64,000 nucleotides of DNA from Pseudomonas sp. NFACC02 (GTDB lineage Bacteria > Pseudomonadota > Gammaproteobacteria > Pseudomonadales > Pseudomonadaceae). The translations under genes were made by a program, and so were the position numbers. The first letter of the stretch is position 1. Every line of letters begins with the position of its first letter. The DNA lies in NCBI RefSeq assembly GCF_900110765.1, contig NZ_FOEO01000012.1, forward strand, positions 1 through 64,000. Reading direction: 5' to 3'. The notes below the pieces were generated by a model. That model had not been told where the DNA came from. It worked only from the letters and a program-made list of their open reading frames with translations, and ran no database searches. Below are positions 33,872 through 44,902 of this stretch, piece by piece.

Positions 33872-35236
33872 TCAGTGTTTCTCACCGGCCAGTTTGTGTT
33901 CCAGGTAGTGAATGTTGACGCCGCCTTTGCAGAAGCCTTCATCGCGGGTCAGATCACGGTGCAGCGGGATGTTGGTCTTGATCCCGTCGACCACGATTTC
34001 GTCCAGGGCATTGCGCATGCGAGCCATGGCTTCATCGCGGTCCTTGCCCCAGGTGATCAGCTTGCCAATCAGCGAGTCGTAGTTCGGTGGAACCGCATAA
34101 CCGCTGTACAGGTGCGAGTCGACGCGAACGCCGTTACCGCCCGGTGCATGGAAATGCTTGACCGTGCCAGGGCTTGGCATGAAGGTTTTCGGGTCTTCGG
34201 CGTTGATCCGGCACTCAAGGGCGTGACCGTGAATCTTCACGTCATCCTGGGTGTACGACAACACATTGCCAGCGGCGATGCTCAGCATCTCCTTGACGAT
34301 GTCGATGCCGGTGACCATTTCCGAAACCGGGTGCTCTACCTGAACGCGGGTGTTCATTTCAATGAAATAGAACGCGCCGTTTTCGTACAGGAATTCGAAC
34401 GTACCGGCACCGCGATAACCGATGTCGATGCAGGCCTTGACGCAACGCGCCAGCACTTCTGCGCGGGCTTTTTCGTCGATGCCAGGCGCCGGCGCTTCTT
34501 CAAGCACTTTCTGGTGGCGGCGTTGCAGCGAGCAATCACGGTCGCCCAGGTGGATGGCGTGACCCTGGCCGTCGGACAGTACCTGGACTTCCACGTGACG
34601 TGGGTTGGTCAGGAATTTCTCCAGATAGACCATCGGGTTGCCGAAGGCAGCACCGGCTTCGCTACGGGTCAGTTTGGCCGAAGCGATCAGGTCTTCTTCC
34701 TTGTGGACCACGCGCATGCCGCGACCACCGCCGCCGCCAGCGGCTTTGATGATCACCGGGTAACCGACCTGACGGCCGATGCGCAGCGCTTCTTCTTCGT
34801 CTTCCGGCAGTGGGCCGTCTGAGCCCGGAACCGTCGGCACGTTCGCCTTGATCATGGCGTCCTTGGCCGACACTTTGTCGCCCATCAGGCGAATGGTGTC
34901 AGCTTTGGGGCCGATGAAGGCAAAACCGGATTTCTCGACCTGCTCGGCGAAATCGGCGTTTTCGGCCAGGAAGCCGTAGCCAGGGTGAATCGCCGTGGCG
35001 CCGGTCACTTCGGCGGCCGCAATGATCGCCGGGATGTGCAGGTAGGACTGAGCAGCCGATGCCGGACCGATGCAGACGGATTCGTCCGCCAGACCCAGGT
35101 GCATCAGGTCCTTGTCAGCCTTGGAGTAAACGGCGACGGTCTTGATGCCCAGCTCTTTGCAGGCACGCAGGATCCGCAGGGCAATTTCACCGCGGTTGGC
35201 GATCAGAACTTTTTCCAACTTCGCAGGTTTCAACAT
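33872..35236 (-). CDS. accC: Acetyl-CoA carboxylase, biotin carboxylase subunit AccC
   Basis: A 454-residue ATP-grasp enzyme that carboxylates biotin on AccB, the first step of fatty-acid synthesis. [20 protein letters not shown] at the N-terminus, [16 protein letters not shown] (Gly-rich ATP loop, about 158-173) and [20 protein letters not shown] (about 287-306) are the key motifs. The ATG at 35236 is preferred; the N-terminus is about five residues longer than usual. It follows accB by 17 bp in one operon. Confidence 0.97.
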   Translation of the reverse strand: MLKPAKLEKVLIANRGEIALRILRACKELGIKTVAVYSKADKDLMHLGLADESVCIGPASAAQSYLHIPAIIAAAEVTGATAIHPGYGFLAENADFAEQVEKSGFAFIGPKADTIRLMGDKVSAKDAMIKANVPTVPGSDGPLPEDEEEALRIGRQVGYPVIIKAAGGGGGRGMRVVHKEEDLIASAKLTRSEAGAAFGNPMVYLEKFLTNPRHVEVQVLSDGQGHAIHLGDRDCSLQRRHQKVLEEAPAPGIDEKARAEVLARCVKACIDIGYRGAGTFEFLYENGAFYFIEMNTRVQVEHPVSEMVTGIDIVKEMLSIAAGNVLSYTQDDVKIHGHALECRINAEDPKTFMPSPGTVKHFHAPGGNGVRVDSHLYSGYAVPPNYDSLIGKLITWGKDRDEAMARMRNALDEIVVDGIKTNIPLHRDLTRDEGFCKGGVNIHYLEHKLAGEKH

Positions 35237-35253
35237 CGTTGGCTCTCCGCGGT

Positions 35254-35715
35254 TCAAACGATGGTGAACAGCGGCTGGTCATACTCAACCGGCTGGCCGT
35301 CTTCGACGAGGATGGACTCGATCACGCCGCTGGTTTCGGCTTCGATGTGGTTCATCATTTTCATCGCTTCGACGATGCACAGGGTGTCGCCTTTCTTCAC
35401 GGTCTGGCCGACTTCAACGAAGGCAGGCGAGGACGGCGAAGCTTTGCGGTAGAAGGTGCCGACCATTGGCGAACGGGCTACGGTGCCGTTCAGTTTTGCG
35501 GCGGCTGGCGCTTCGGCCGCAGCGGCAGCGACAGGTGCGGCGGCTGGAGCCGGTGCTGCCGGAGCGGCGACCGGTGCCGGCGCGTAGTACTGCTGTGCTG
35601 GAGTCTTGCTGTGACGGCTGATTCGTACGGACTCTTCGCCTTCACGGATTTCCAGTTCGTCGATGCCAGACTCTTCCAGCAGTTCGATCAGTTTCTTGAC
35701 TTTACGGATATCCAT
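35254..35715 (-). CDS. accB: Biotin carboxyl carrier protein AccB
   Basis: A 153-residue carrier. An Ala/Pro-rich flexible linker (about 38-72) separates the N-terminal helix region from the biotinyl domain. The biotinylated Lys is about residue 119 in VEAMKMMN. It pairs with AccC, directly downstream. Confidence 0.97.
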   Translation of the reverse strand: MDIRKVKKLIELLEESGIDELEIREGEESVRISRHSKTPAQQYYAPAPVAAPAAPAPAAAPVAAAAAEAPAAAKLNGTVARSPMVGTFYRKASPSSPAFVEVGQTVKKGDTLCIVEAMKMMNHIEAETSGVIESILVEDGQPVEYDQPLFTIV

Positions 35716-35795
35716 TAATCATCAACTCCCAAGGGACGGTCAGGGGTATTCGGTAGCCGGTTCAGGCTGTGTGGCTCAGTGCGAAACTGCGCCGC

Positions 35796-36248
35796 TCATG
35801 CCTTTGAACGATTGGCCAGTTGTTCCAGGGCAGCCTCCAGGGCCAGTCGGTAACCGCTGGCGCCAAGGCCGCAGATCACGCCTACAGCGACATCTGAAAA
35901 GTAGGAGTGATGGCGGAAAGGTTCGCGCTTGTGCACGTTCGAGAGGTGCACTTCGATGAATGGGATGCTCACTCCCAGCAATGCGTCACGTATTGCGACA
36001 CTTGTGTGAGTAAAAGCAGCCGGATTGATCAGAATGAAGTCCACGCCTTCATCGCGCGCAGCGTGGATGCGGTCGATCAATTCGTACTCGGCATTGCTTT
36101 GCAGGTACATCAGATGGTGGCCGGCTTCGCGCGCACGCTTCTCCAGATCCTGGTTGATATCGGCCAACGTGATCGAGCCATAGATCCCCGGTTCGCGGGT
36201 GCCCAGCAGATTCAGGTTAGGTCCGTGAAGAACCAGAAAGGTCGCCAT
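35796..36248 (-). CDS. aroQ: Type II 3-dehydroquinate dehydratase AroQ
   Basis: A 150-residue shikimate-pathway enzyme. [21 protein letters not shown] includes the active-site Arg18 and Tyr23; [18 protein letters not shown] and [18 protein letters not shown] hold the other catalytic residues. The ATG at 36248 is the family start; the frame extends 43 codons upstream without similarity. It leads the aroQ-accB-accC group. Confidence 0.96.
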   Translation of the reverse strand: MATFLVLHGPNLNLLGTREPGIYGSITLADINQDLEKRAREAGHHLMYLQSNAEYELIDRIHAARDEGVDFILINPAAFTHTSVAIRDALLGVSIPFIEVHLSNVHKREPFRHHSYFSDVAVGVICGLGASGYRLALEAALEQLANRSKA

Positions 36249-36414
36249 CGTGTGTTCCTTGTTGTGTGCGTTGTCGACGCCGCGAGGGCGAGACAGGATG
36301 CAGGTACAAACCGTTGAAGCGCAGCGACTATGCCGGAAAGCGCAATGGACTGTCCAGTTACCGACAATATTCAGCACGATGTCCGATGTTCACGCAAAGT
36401 TTGTGACTAAGAGC

Positions 36415-38202
36415 CTAAATTTGGTCATTTGCTCTAGAAAGGTGCTCGGAGAAGCCCTGAACATCAATTTCGCCGACGACGCGTGCATTTGTCAGCTCGT
36501 TCCCGTCTTTTCCGAAAAACAGCAACGCCGGTGGACCAAACAATTTGTAACGATCCAGCAATGCACGCTGCTCTGGGCTGCTGTCGGTCATGTCGAAGCG
36601 AATCAAACGAAACCCCTTGAGCTGACTGACAATTTCCGGATTTGGCAGGACCTCGTGCTCGATCACTTTGCAACTGATGCACCAGTCCGCGTACCAGTCG
36701 ACCAGCACCGGTTTTTCGGCGGTCCTGGACGCCGCGAGGATGCGGTCCAGCTCGTCTGGCCGGGTCACGGTCTGCCATTGCTCCGCTGTTTTCCATCCCT
36801 GCTCGCCGGAGATCTGCGCCACCTGGGCGCGGCCCAACGGTCGTAACGGATCCGTCTGTCCGCTGAGCGCTCCGTACCAGCAGGAAAGAGCGTAGACCAG
36901 GAGAAACAAACCGAGCAGTTGGGCAAGGCGACCGCGCGTGGTCTTTTCGGTGAATTCCAGTGCGCCGAGGAACACCGCGACGCCCGCCCATAGAAGGCCG
37001 ATCAGGACCAGCGTAATCTGGCCCGGGATGACGCGGCTGAGCAGCGCGATTGCGAGCGCTAGCAGCAAAACGCCAATCGCATTCTTGACCGTGACCAGCC
37101 AGGGGCCGCTTTTCGGCAGCCAAGCGGCACCGCCGGTGGCGACGACGACCAGCGGCGCGCCCATGCCCAGGCCGAGAGCGAACAATTTCAAGGCGCCGCC
37201 CAATGCGTCGCCGCTGGCACTGATGTAGAGCAAGGCGCCAGCCAGAGGCGCTGAAACGCAAGGTGAAACCAGCAGGCTTGAAACGACGCCCAGCACCGCA
37301 GCGCCCCACAGTGAGCCGCCCTGGGTCGTGCCCGCGATGCGGTCGAGTCTGTCGTTCAGCACCCGGGGCAGGCGCAGTTCGAAGGCGCCGAACATGGCGA
37401 TGGCGAACACCACGAAGAACAGTGAAAACGGCACCAGCACCCAGGCCGATTGCAGGCGAGCCTGCAGATTGAGGCTCGCGCCGAACACCCCCATGAGCGC
37501 ACCGAGCAGCGCGAAACAGATCGCCATCGGCAGTACATACGCCAGCGACAGAGACAAGCCACGCAATCCGCCAATCTGCCCTCTCAACACCACGCCGGAG
37601 AGAATCGGCAGCATGGGCAACACGCAGGGGGTGAAAGTCAGGCCGACGCCTGCGAGGAAAAACAGCGCCAGTTGTTTCCAGCTGAGCGGCGTGTCGCTTT
37701 GGCTTGTGGCCGCTGCCTCGACCTTCGAGGGCGCAGTGCGTCCAATGCTCAATCGCTCGGTTTCAGGCGGGTAGCACAGGCCTTTGTCCGCACAGCCCTG
37801 ATAGGTCACGACCAGCGTGAAGGGGCGGGTGTCGCCGGCTTTGCGCGGGAGGCTGACGTCGAGAATGCCGTGATAGACCTCCACGTCGCCGAAGTATTCG
37901 TCGTGCTTCTTTTCGCCGTCAGGCAGTTGCGCTGCGCCCAGGCCGATGTCGGCCGGCTCGGTCCGAAACTGGAAACGATGGCGGTACAGGTAATAGCCTT
38001 CGGTGGCGACGAACTGCAATCTGATCGACTCAGGGGAGGTGTCGATCAGGTTCAGTTGAAAGGCCTGACGAACCGGCAGGAAATCCTTGCTGTTGTCGAG
38101 GGCAGCGCCGCCCAGTGTGGAAGCAGGCCGACTGTCCAGCAGGCTCGCGCTGAAAGCGGGCAGGGCGAAGGTCAGCAGTATCAGACAAAGCAGGCGTCGC
38201 AT
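36415..38202 (-). CDS. dsbD: Thiol:disulfide interchange protein DsbD (DipZ)
   Basis: A 595-residue inner-membrane reductase that moves electrons from cytoplasmic thioredoxin to periplasmic partners. Signal peptide (about 1-20), N-terminal periplasmic domain with the Cys pair in TYQGCADKGLCYPPE, eight membrane segments (about 170-450) with Cys in LTFTPCVLPMLPIL and LLVSPCVSAPLAGA, and a C-terminal thioredoxin domain with WCISC near residue 510. All functional Cys are present. Confidence 0.95.
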   Translation of the reverse strand: MRRLLCLILLTFALPAFSASLLDSRPASTLGGAALDNSKDFLPVRQAFQLNLIDTSPESIRLQFVATEGYYLYRHRFQFRTEPADIGLGAAQLPDGEKKHDEYFGDVEVYHGILDVSLPRKAGDTRPFTLVVTYQGCADKGLCYPPETERLSIGRTAPSKVEAAATSQSDTPLSWKQLALFFLAGVGLTFTPCVLPMLPILSGVVLRGQIGGLRGLSLSLAYVLPMAICFALLGALMGVFGASLNLQARLQSAWVLVPFSLFFVVFAIAMFGAFELRLPRVLNDRLDRIAGTTQGGSLWGAAVLGVVSSLLVSPCVSAPLAGALLYISASGDALGGALKLFALGLGMGAPLVVVATGGAAWLPKSGPWLVTVKNAIGVLLLALAIALLSRVIPGQITLVLIGLLWAGVAVFLGALEFTEKTTRGRLAQLLGLFLLVYALSCWYGALSGQTDPLRPLGRAQVAQISGEQGWKTAEQWQTVTRPDELDRILAASRTAEKPVLVDWYADWCISCKVIEHEVLPNPEIVSQLKGFRLIRFDMTDSSPEQRALLDRYKLFGPPALLFFGKDGNELTNARVVGEIDVQGFSEHLSRANDQI

Positions 38203-38298
38203 GGTGGTCTCGCATCACAGAGGTCCGCGCATGATAGCGGAGTGTTTGCGCAGGTGCAGGGAAGTGCGGTGGTTCTATCCGGCGGCGCACGCAGTCCT

Positions 38299-38323
38299 TG
38301 TAGGAGCGCGCTTGCCCGCGATC
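38299..38323. repeat. Single REP between dsbD and the GGDEF gene
   Basis: TGTAGGAGCGCGCTTGCCCG and CGATC at 38299-38323 is a single unit of the REP family seen at 28009 and 53931. Confidence 0.75.
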
Positions 38324-38372
38324 GCGATCTGGCGAGCAACTTCGCCGTGTCAGATTGAGCGCGGCATGTGGA

Positions 38373-40031
38373 CTAGCTGATGTCCACCGTCGGATGCTTT
38401 CTCACCAGCATCAACTCGTCCCGCAAACCGTGCACCTGATTACGCCCGGCCTTCTTCGCGCGGTACAGCGCCTCGTCTGCCTGTGACGCCATCATCAATG
38501 CATCGTCATGTTCGCCCAGCTCGACCACGCCGGCGCTGAATGTACAGAACAGATCGGTCGGTTGTGCGGGGTAGTGAATCTCGGCGAAGCGCCGACGGAT
38601 TTCGTCCAATACGCCATAGGCTGCGTTCAGATCGGTGTCGGGCATGACCACAGCGAACTCTTCGCCGCCGTAACGACCGATGAAGTCGGTCTTGCGCAGG
38701 CGCTGTTTCAGAAACAACGCCAAGCTTTTGATCACACGGTCGCCCATGGGGTGACCGTGGCCATCGTTGACCTTCTTGAAGTGGTCAATGTCCAGCATCG
38801 CGAAGCTCAGCGGCTTGTTCTCGCGGCGCGCGCGAAAACTGCAATCTTCGAGCAACTGCAGAATGTGCGTGTGGTTATAAAGCCCGGTGAGGCTGTCGCG
38901 TACCATGCGAGCCTTGAGGTTGCGTGCCCGTGCTGCACGGTTGCGCACCGTGGTGATCAAGTGGCGTGGCTTGATCGGTTTGGTGAGGAAGTCGTCGCCC
39001 CCTTCGCTCATCGCGTCCAGTTGTTTATCCAGATCGTCTTCAGCCGAAAGGTAGATGATCGGCACGCTGACATAACGGTCGTTGTGGCGAATCACCTTCG
39101 CCAGCTCCGTGCCTGTGCAGCCTGGCATGTACATGTCGAGGATGATCAGGTCTGGCTGAAAGTCCGCCAGCTCCGCCATGGTCTGGATAGGGTCGAGCAG
39201 CGTGCGGGTGACGATGCCCGCGCTGTTCAGCAGGCGTTCGGTGTGTGTGGCCTGCGCGCGCGAGTCGTCGATGATCAGCACTTTATAAGGCTCGTACTGC
39301 GCGACCCGCGTGAGGATCTCGATTTTCTCCAGCAGGCTGGAGGCCTCCAGCGTACCGGTCAGAAACTCTTCGCCGCCAGCGCGCACGGCTGCCAGCCGCG
39401 TGGGCGTGTCGGTTTCGTGATGACTGAAGAACAGCAACGGCAGCTTCTGTTCAAGGCCTTCCTGCATTTTGGCGGCCAGTTTCAGACCTTCGCCGACGCC
39501 GCCAAAATCCACGTCCATCACCACGGCGGCAGGCAACCGCTCGGCCAGCGTCGCGTGAAAGGCCTGAATACTGTCGAGCGACTGTGCACTCAATCCGAAG
39601 AATTCCAGTTGTTTGGCCAGCCGCTCGGCACGCTCGTAATCTTGGAGCATCACGTAAATAGGCTTGCGCAGTGGCGGCAACGCGGTGTGTTCCAGGCGGT
39701 CCCCATGGCGCAAACCGGTGCGCGACAGTCGCTGCATCAGGCGGTTGAGGTCCGTGATCAATCCACTGCTCAAGCGACCGCGGTTGGCTTCCACTTCGTG
39801 TAGGGAGTGACTGATGCTGCGCGCCAGTTGAGCGTGTTCGGCCTGTTCGAAGCGCTCGGCGAAACGCAGCAGCCGCTGGTTTGCCTCACTGAGCTCTTCC
39901 ATGTCGGCCACCGACCATTCGCTCTGCTGCAGGCGCTGCCAGACCTCCAGGATCTGGCGTGCCTGGTGGATGACGCGCTGGGCGAAATGAAGCTTGAGGC
40001 GGTCGCGGCTTGGATCTTCTGCTTCGGTCAT
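38373..40031 (-). CDS. gcbA: Response-regulator diguanylate cyclase (GcbA-like)
   Basis: A 552-residue soluble protein. Residues about 1-125 are helical and unassigned. About 125-245 is a weak first receiver domain, about 250-370 a clear second one (VLIIDDS; Asp in IILDMYMPG; Lys in LTKPIKP), and 385-540 a GGDEF domain with intact GGEEF active site and an RKTD inhibitory site five residues before it. It should make cyclic-di-GMP with product feedback. Position next to dsbD and upstream of the DUF2333/NUDIX/sui1/speA group fits GcbA/AdcA, known for promoting attachment in Pseudomonas; the symbol rests on that synteny. Confidence 0.85.
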   Translation of the reverse strand: MTEAEDPSRDRLKLHFAQRVIHQARQILEVWQRLQQSEWSVADMEELSEANQRLLRFAERFEQAEHAQLARSISHSLHEVEANRGRLSSGLITDLNRLMQRLSRTGLRHGDRLEHTALPPLRKPIYVMLQDYERAERLAKQLEFFGLSAQSLDSIQAFHATLAERLPAAVVMDVDFGGVGEGLKLAAKMQEGLEQKLPLLFFSHHETDTPTRLAAVRAGGEEFLTGTLEASSLLEKIEILTRVAQYEPYKVLIIDDSRAQATHTERLLNSAGIVTRTLLDPIQTMAELADFQPDLIILDMYMPGCTGTELAKVIRHNDRYVSVPIIYLSAEDDLDKQLDAMSEGGDDFLTKPIKPRHLITTVRNRAARARNLKARMVRDSLTGLYNHTHILQLLEDCSFRARRENKPLSFAMLDIDHFKKVNDGHGHPMGDRVIKSLALFLKQRLRKTDFIGRYGGEEFAVVMPDTDLNAAYGVLDEIRRRFAEIHYPAQPTDLFCTFSAGVVELGEHDDALMMASQADEALYRAKKAGRNQVHGLRDELMLVRKHPTVDIS

Positions 40032-40415
40032 GTCCTGACTACTTATAGGGGAAACCCTGATGCAAATGCTGGCGGTATGCTAGCACTAGTTTTAGAGAAC
40101 GAGTGCACCACAAGTCATTTTGTTGTCATTTTTTCAGCGAATTACGCGTCAAATTTCCATCTTTTCAAAGCGATACGGTGTAATGTTCGACAAAAATCTG
40201 ATGAGTGGTTGCGTGACCTTGCAGTCAGGTTATGCCTGATGCGTAACGCTTCGCTCGGGCAAGCGGCTCGGAAGCGTCTGTGTCACCGGATACCGCATGA
40301 CGCCTACAGGCCTGTCGATTACGCAACTGGACCTTCCGGCGCGTTCCTGCCAAACGCACCTTGCTGTAAGGTTGCGGTCCTAAGCACTGAATTCCGTGAT
40401 TGAAAGGACAAGGCC
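40032..40415. other. Divergent intergenic region, gcbA / DUF2333 gene
   Basis: 384 bp with no supported gene. The half near gcbA (40090-40200) is markedly AT-rich, with runs such as TTTTGTTGTCATTTTTT, and probably holds both promoters. Nothing else was recognised. Confidence 0.4.
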
Positions 40416-41510
40416 ATGCTGGATTGGAAGAAGCGCTCGGGCACTGCGGGCGGGGGTGAACGTGTTGATGAGAAGCCAGTGGGCAAGGCGCCTCGGGGCT
40501 ATTGGGGCGGCTTGTTCTTCAGCCGTGCCGTAGGTGCCGTGATCGGCATCTATCTGGTGGTCACCGTCGTGCTGGGCATCTGGTGGAGCAGCGAACCTGC
40601 TCTGTTTCCGGTTCAGCAGCAGGCTCAGGCCGCCGCCGAGCGTGAAGGCAAGCAGATGGTGATCGGCTACACCACCGTCGAGACGCTCAAGACCGTCGCA
40701 TCGACCTTGCTCGACAAGCCAGGCGGCTACATTTCCAACGACCGTTTCCCGCCGGGCCTGTGGATGGACAACATGCCGAGCTGGGAATATGGCGTGCTGG
40801 TCCAGGTGCGTGATTTGAGCCGTGCGTTGCGCAAAGACTTCGCCCGTTCACAATCGCAGTCGGCCGAAGACAGCGACCTGGCGCGCGCCGAACCATTGTT
40901 CAACTTCGACAACAAGAGCTGGGTGCTGCCTTCAAGTGAGTCCCAGTACCGCGATGGCATCGCCGCACTCAGCCGTTACCAGGCGCGCTTGTCCGATCCG
41001 AACCAGAAAGGCGCGCTGTTCTACACCCGCGCCGACAACCTGAACAACTGGCTGGGCGATGTCGGTACTCGTCTGGGGTCGCTGTCCCAGCGTCTGTCGG
41101 CCAGCGTGGGGCGGGTCAAGCTCAACAGCACGTTGAAAACCGAAGCGCAGTCCACGGTGACCGTGAAGCCGGGCGAAGTGCCGCAGGTCGACGAAGAGAT
41201 CGTCGAAACCCCATGGATGCAGATCGACAACGTGTTCTACGAGGCGCGTGGTCAAGCATGGGCGTTGTCCCACTTGCTGCGTGCAATCGAGGTTGATTTC
41301 GCCGATGTGCTGGCGAAAAAGAACGCGACAGTGAGCGTGCGCCAGATCATTCGTGAGCTGGAAGCGTCCCAGGAGCCGATGTGGAGCCCGGTGATTCTCA
41401 ACGGTAGCCCGTTCGGTGTGCTCGCCAACCACTCGCTGGTCATGGCCAACTACCTGTCGCGCGCCAACGCTGCGGTCATCGACTTGCGCCAGTTGTTGTC
41501 TCAGGGTTGA
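40416..41510 (+). CDS. DUF2333 family membrane-anchored protein
   Basis: A 364-residue protein with a basic N-terminus, one membrane segment (about 33-55, AVGAVIGIYLVVTVVLGIWW) and a large C-terminal part outside the membrane containing KPGGYISNDRFPPGLWMDNM and a C-terminal region with NHSLVMANYLSRANAAVIDL. This is the DUF2333 family, of unknown function, conserved in Pseudomonas upstream of the NUDIX and sui1 genes. It starts after AAGGACAAGG. The NUDIX gene follows after 3 bp. Confidence 0.88.
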   Translation: MLDWKKRSGTAGGGERVDEKPVGKAPRGYWGGLFFSRAVGAVIGIYLVVTVVLGIWWSSEPALFPVQQQAQAAAEREGKQMVIGYTTVETLKTVASTLLDKPGGYISNDRFPPGLWMDNMPSWEYGVLVQVRDLSRALRKDFARSQSQSAEDSDLARAEPLFNFDNKSWVLPSSESQYRDGIAALSRYQARLSDPNQKGALFYTRADNLNNWLGDVGTRLGSLSQRLSASVGRVKLNSTLKTEAQSTVTVKPGEVPQVDEEIVETPWMQIDNVFYEARGQAWALSHLLRAIEVDFADVLAKKNATVSVRQIIRELEASQEPMWSPVILNGSPFGVLANHSLVMANYLSRANAAVIDLRQLLSQG

Positions 41511-41513
41511 TCG

Positions 41514-42059
41514 ATGTCTTTCTCTGAGAGGGAAGTCGCGCACCGCGCGGCTTCCGATGCCGAACGGATTGCCTGGGTCGATCGTCAGGATCGACTGCTG
41601 GGCTCGTTGCCTCGCGCCGAGTTACGCGAACGTGGGCTGATCGGTCGTGGCACCTACATTCTGCTGTTCAATTCCGCTGGCGAGCTGTGTGTGCATCGGC
41701 GCACGCTTAGCAAGGCGATCTATCCCGGTTACTGGGATGTTGCCGCCGGCGGGATGGTTCAGGCCGATGAGAGTTATGTCGAGTCGGCTGCGCGTGAACT
41801 GGAAGAGGAGCTGGGCGTTTCGGGTGTCGAGTTGACCGTCCACGAGCGGTTTTTCTTCGATCAGCCTGACAACCGCTTGTGGTGCGCGGTGTTTTCAGCG
41901 GTCTGGGACGGGCCGTTGACACTTCAGCCAGAAGAGGTGATTGAAGCGCGCTTCATCGCAGTCGATCAGGTGCTGCGCGAAACCGCCGAAAAGCCTTATT
42001 GCCCGGACTCTCTGGCGGCGTTGAAGCGCTATTTGGCCAACGTCGCAAATGTCCCGTAA
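41514..42059 (+). CDS. NUDIX hydrolase
   Basis: A 181-residue hydrolase with a complete Nudix box, GGMVQADESYVESAARE and LEEELGV (about residues 78-101), plus the preceding VHRRTLSKAIYPGYWDVAAG typical of the YfcD/isopentenyl-isomerase-like branch. It should cleave a nucleoside-diphosphate-linked substrate; the exact substrate is unknown. It is co-transcribed with the DUF2333 gene. Confidence 0.9.
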   Translation: MSFSEREVAHRAASDAERIAWVDRQDRLLGSLPRAELRERGLIGRGTYILLFNSAGELCVHRRTLSKAIYPGYWDVAAGGMVQADESYVESAARELEEELGVSGVELTVHERFFFDQPDNRLWCAVFSAVWDGPLTLQPEEVIEARFIAVDQVLRETAEKPYCPDSLAALKRYLANVANVP

Positions 42060-42244
42060 ATTGGCGCATATTTGCACTTAGCATCAACGCTTTTTGCCGT
42101 TACACTGCGCGACCTTTTTCAAGCTGGACTGCCATGCGGTTCAGTAGCGCTGCCCCTGCCTGAGTGGGGCTTCGCGGTCGGCCCAGCAGCGTGCTTCCAA
42201 CCGTCTGCCCGACCAGACTTTGGTCCTCAAGAAGAGGATTGCCG

Positions 42245-42616
42245 GTGGCCAAAAAAGCCGCATCCTTCGCCGCCCTCGGTGGCCTGGTGTTTTCAACCGA
42301 CGCAGGACGGCACTGTCCCGACTGCCGTCAGCCCGTCGATGCCTGTATCTGCAAGAAATCCGTTATCCCCGAAGGTGACGGGATCGCCCGTGTCCGCCGC
42401 GAGAGCAAAGGTCGCGGCGGCAAGACGGTGACGACCATCACCGGCGTGCCGCTGGCCGAGGATGCGCTCAAGGAGCTGGCGACTACGCTCAAACGTCGCT
42501 GCGGAACCGGTGGAGCACTCAAGGACGGCGTGATCGAGATCCAGGGCGATCATGTCGAGACGCTGCTGGCGGAACTGGTCAAGCAGGGCTTCAAGGCGAA
42601 AAAGTCGGGCGGTTGA
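42245..42616 (+). CDS. Translation initiation factor SUI1-like protein (YciH)
   Basis: A 123-residue protein with an N-terminal Cys pattern (C-PDC and C-I-C, about 26-38) and a C-terminal SUI1/eIF1 domain (RGGKTVTTITGVPL; LKRRCGTGGALKDGVIEIQG). Bacterial YciH contributes to initiation fidelity. No ATG fits; the GTG at 42245 with GAGGA seven bases upstream gives the N-terminus MAKKAASFAALGGLVFST. Confidence 0.92.
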   Translation: MAKKAASFAALGGLVFSTDAGRHCPDCRQPVDACICKKSVIPEGDGIARVRRESKGRGGKTVTTITGVPLAEDALKELATTLKRRCGTGGALKDGVIEIQGDHVETLLAELVKQGFKAKKSGG

Positions 42617-42801
42617 ATCGTCCTGTCCAACCCGCCTTGGGGTTCGTTGTCGGTCTGGTACTGGTCTGTAAAAACAAACTCTGCTGTTCGATGCGGGTCT
42701 ACTGCCGCACAGCGAGCTGGCGCCAAACCGTCATTTCCACTCTATACACTGCGCCCAGCCGGTCAGGCCGGGGCTTTATGACTTCTATATAGGGGACTTC
42801 G

Positions 42802-44715
42802 ATGTCCGTACGACGCACACGCAAAGACGATGGCAGCCAATGGACCGTGGCAGACAGCCGCAGTGTCTATGGGATTCGTCATTGGGGGGCTGGTTATTTT
42901 GCTATCAACGAAGCCGGCCGCGTTGAAGTTCGTCCCAATGGTCCGGGCAGTTCGCCCATCGACCTTTACGAGCAGGTAGACGAGCTGCGCAAGAGCGGTT
43001 TGTCGTTGCCACTGCTGGTGCGCTTCCCTGACATCCTGCAAGACCGCGTGCGTCAGCTGACCGGTGCGTTCGACGAGAATATCGAGCGTCTGGAGTACCA
43101 GAGCAAATACACCGCGCTGTACCCGATCAAGGTCAACCAGCAAGAGGCGGTGGTGGAAAACATCATTGCCACGCAGAACGTTTCCATCGGCCTTGAAGCC
43201 GGCTCCAAGCCTGAGCTGATGGCCGTGCTGGCCCTGGCGCCGAAAGGCGGCACCATCGTCTGCAACGGTTACAAGGACCGCGAGTTCATCCGTCTGGCGT
43301 TGATGGGGCAGAAGCTGGGCCACAACGTCTTCATCGTCATCGAGAAAGAATCCGAAGTCGAACTGGTGATCGAGGAGGCCGCCGAGCTCAAGGTCGCGCC
43401 CCAGGTCGGTCTGCGCGTGCGCCTGTCATCGCTGGCGTCGAGCAAGTGGGCTGACACCGGCGGCGAAAAGTCCAAGTTCGGTTTGTCCGCAGCTCAGCTG
43501 TTGTCGGTCGTCGAGCGCTTTACCAAGGCCGGTCTGGATCAGGGCATCCGTCTGCTGCACTTCCACATGGGCTCGCAGATCGCCAACCTTGCGGACTATC
43601 AACATGGCTTCAAGGAAGCGATTCGTTACTACGGCGAACTGCGGAATCTGGGCTTGCCGGTTGACCACATCGACGTTGGCGGCGGTCTGGGGGTCGACTA
43701 TGACGGTACCCACTCGCGCAACGCCAGTTCCATCAACTACGACATGGACGATTACGCCGGTGTCGTGGTCGGCATGCTCAAGGAGTTCTGCGATGCGCAG
43801 GGTCTGCCGCACCCGCACATCTTTTCGGAAAGCGGCCGGTCGCTGACCGCGCACCACGCAATGCTGGTGATTCAGGTCACCGACGTCGAGCGTCACAACG
43901 ATGAAGTGCCAGACATCACCGACAAGGAAAACCTGCCGGAAACCCTGCAGTGGCTGATTGATCTGCTGGGGCCGACCGACATCGAGATGGTCACCGAAAC
44001 CTACTGGCGTGCCACGCATTACATGAGCGACATCGCCTCGCAGTACTCGGATGGCAAGATCACGCTGGCGCAGAAGGCCCTGGGCGAACAGTGCTATTTC
44101 GCGGTCTGCCGCCGTCTGCACAACTCGCTGAAGGCGCGTCAGCGCTCGCACCGTCAGGTGCTGGACGAGCTCAACGACAAGCTGGCCGACAAGTACATCT
44201 GCAACTTCTCGGTGTTCCAGAGCTTGCCGGACACCTGGGCGATCGATCAGGTGTTGCCGATCATTCCGTTGCACCGTCTGGACGAAGAGCCGCTGCGTCG
44301 TGCGGTTCTGCAAGACCTGACCTGCGACTCCGACGGCAAGATCAATCAGTACGTCGACGAGCAGAGCATCGAAACCAGTTTGCCGGTTCACGCCCTGAAC
44401 GAAGGCGAAGACTATCTGCTGGGCGTATTCCTGGTGGGTGCGTATCAGGAAATCCTGGGCGACATGCACAACCTGTTCGGTGACACCGACTCGGTGAACA
44501 TCTACCAGAACGCCGATGGCAGCGCTTACTCGGCGGGCATCGAAACCCACGACACCATCGAAGACATGCTGCGTTACGTGCACTTGTCGCCGGAAGAACT
44601 GATGACCCACTACCGGGACAAAGTCGCCAGCGCCAAGATCAGCCCGCGTGAGCGGACCCACTACCTGGACGCGCTGCGCCTGGGTCTGACGCGGTCTTCC
44701 TACCTGTCGTCCTGA
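42802..44715 (+). CDS. speA: Biosynthetic arginine decarboxylase SpeA
   Basis: A 637-residue PLP enzyme producing agmatine for polyamine synthesis. The PLP Lys is about residue 110 in [31 protein letters not shown] and [14 protein letters not shown] follow, and the second active-site region has CDSDGKI near residue 512. The ATG at 42802 follows GGGGAC. A strong terminator ends the transcript. Confidence 0.97.
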   Translation: MSVRRTRKDDGSQWTVADSRSVYGIRHWGAGYFAINEAGRVEVRPNGPGSSPIDLYEQVDELRKSGLSLPLLVRFPDILQDRVRQLTGAFDENIERLEYQSKYTALYPIKVNQQEAVVENIIATQNVSIGLEAGSKPELMAVLALAPKGGTIVCNGYKDREFIRLALMGQKLGHNVFIVIEKESEVELVIEEAAELKVAPQVGLRVRLSSLASSKWADTGGEKSKFGLSAAQLLSVVERFTKAGLDQGIRLLHFHMGSQIANLADYQHGFKEAIRYYGELRNLGLPVDHIDVGGGLGVDYDGTHSRNASSINYDMDDYAGVVVGMLKEFCDAQGLPHPHIFSESGRSLTAHHAMLVIQVTDVERHNDEVPDITDKENLPETLQWLIDLLGPTDIEMVTETYWRATHYMSDIASQYSDGKITLAQKALGEQCYFAVCRRLHNSLKARQRSHRQVLDELNDKLADKYICNFSVFQSLPDTWAIDQVLPIIPLHRLDEEPLRRAVLQDLTCDSDGKINQYVDEQSIETSLPVHALNEGEDYLLGVFLVGAYQEILGDMHNLFGDTDSVNIYQNADGSAYSAGIETHDTIEDMLRYVHLSPEELMTHYRDKVASAKISPRERTHYLDALRLGLTRSSYLSS

Positions 44716-44736
44716 TCGCCGGCAACGCCTTCGGAG

Positions 44737-44761
44737 CGGGCCCCTGACGGGCCCGTTTTTT
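44737..44761 (+). terminator. Terminator of speA
   Basis: CGGGCCC-ctgac-GGGCCCG followed by TTTTTT, 22 bp after the speA stop. Confidence 0.9.
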
Positions 44762-44902
44762 ATTTCTCCTACATATTGTTGGCGGCCTGCTGTCCGCTTC
44801 TGTAGGTCATTTCCTGTTCTGCGTTTACCCCCTCTACTTGACGCGCCTTCTCCTCCAGAATCGCCGCCCCGTCTGAATCAGTCTGTAGAGGTCGCCCGTC
44901 CC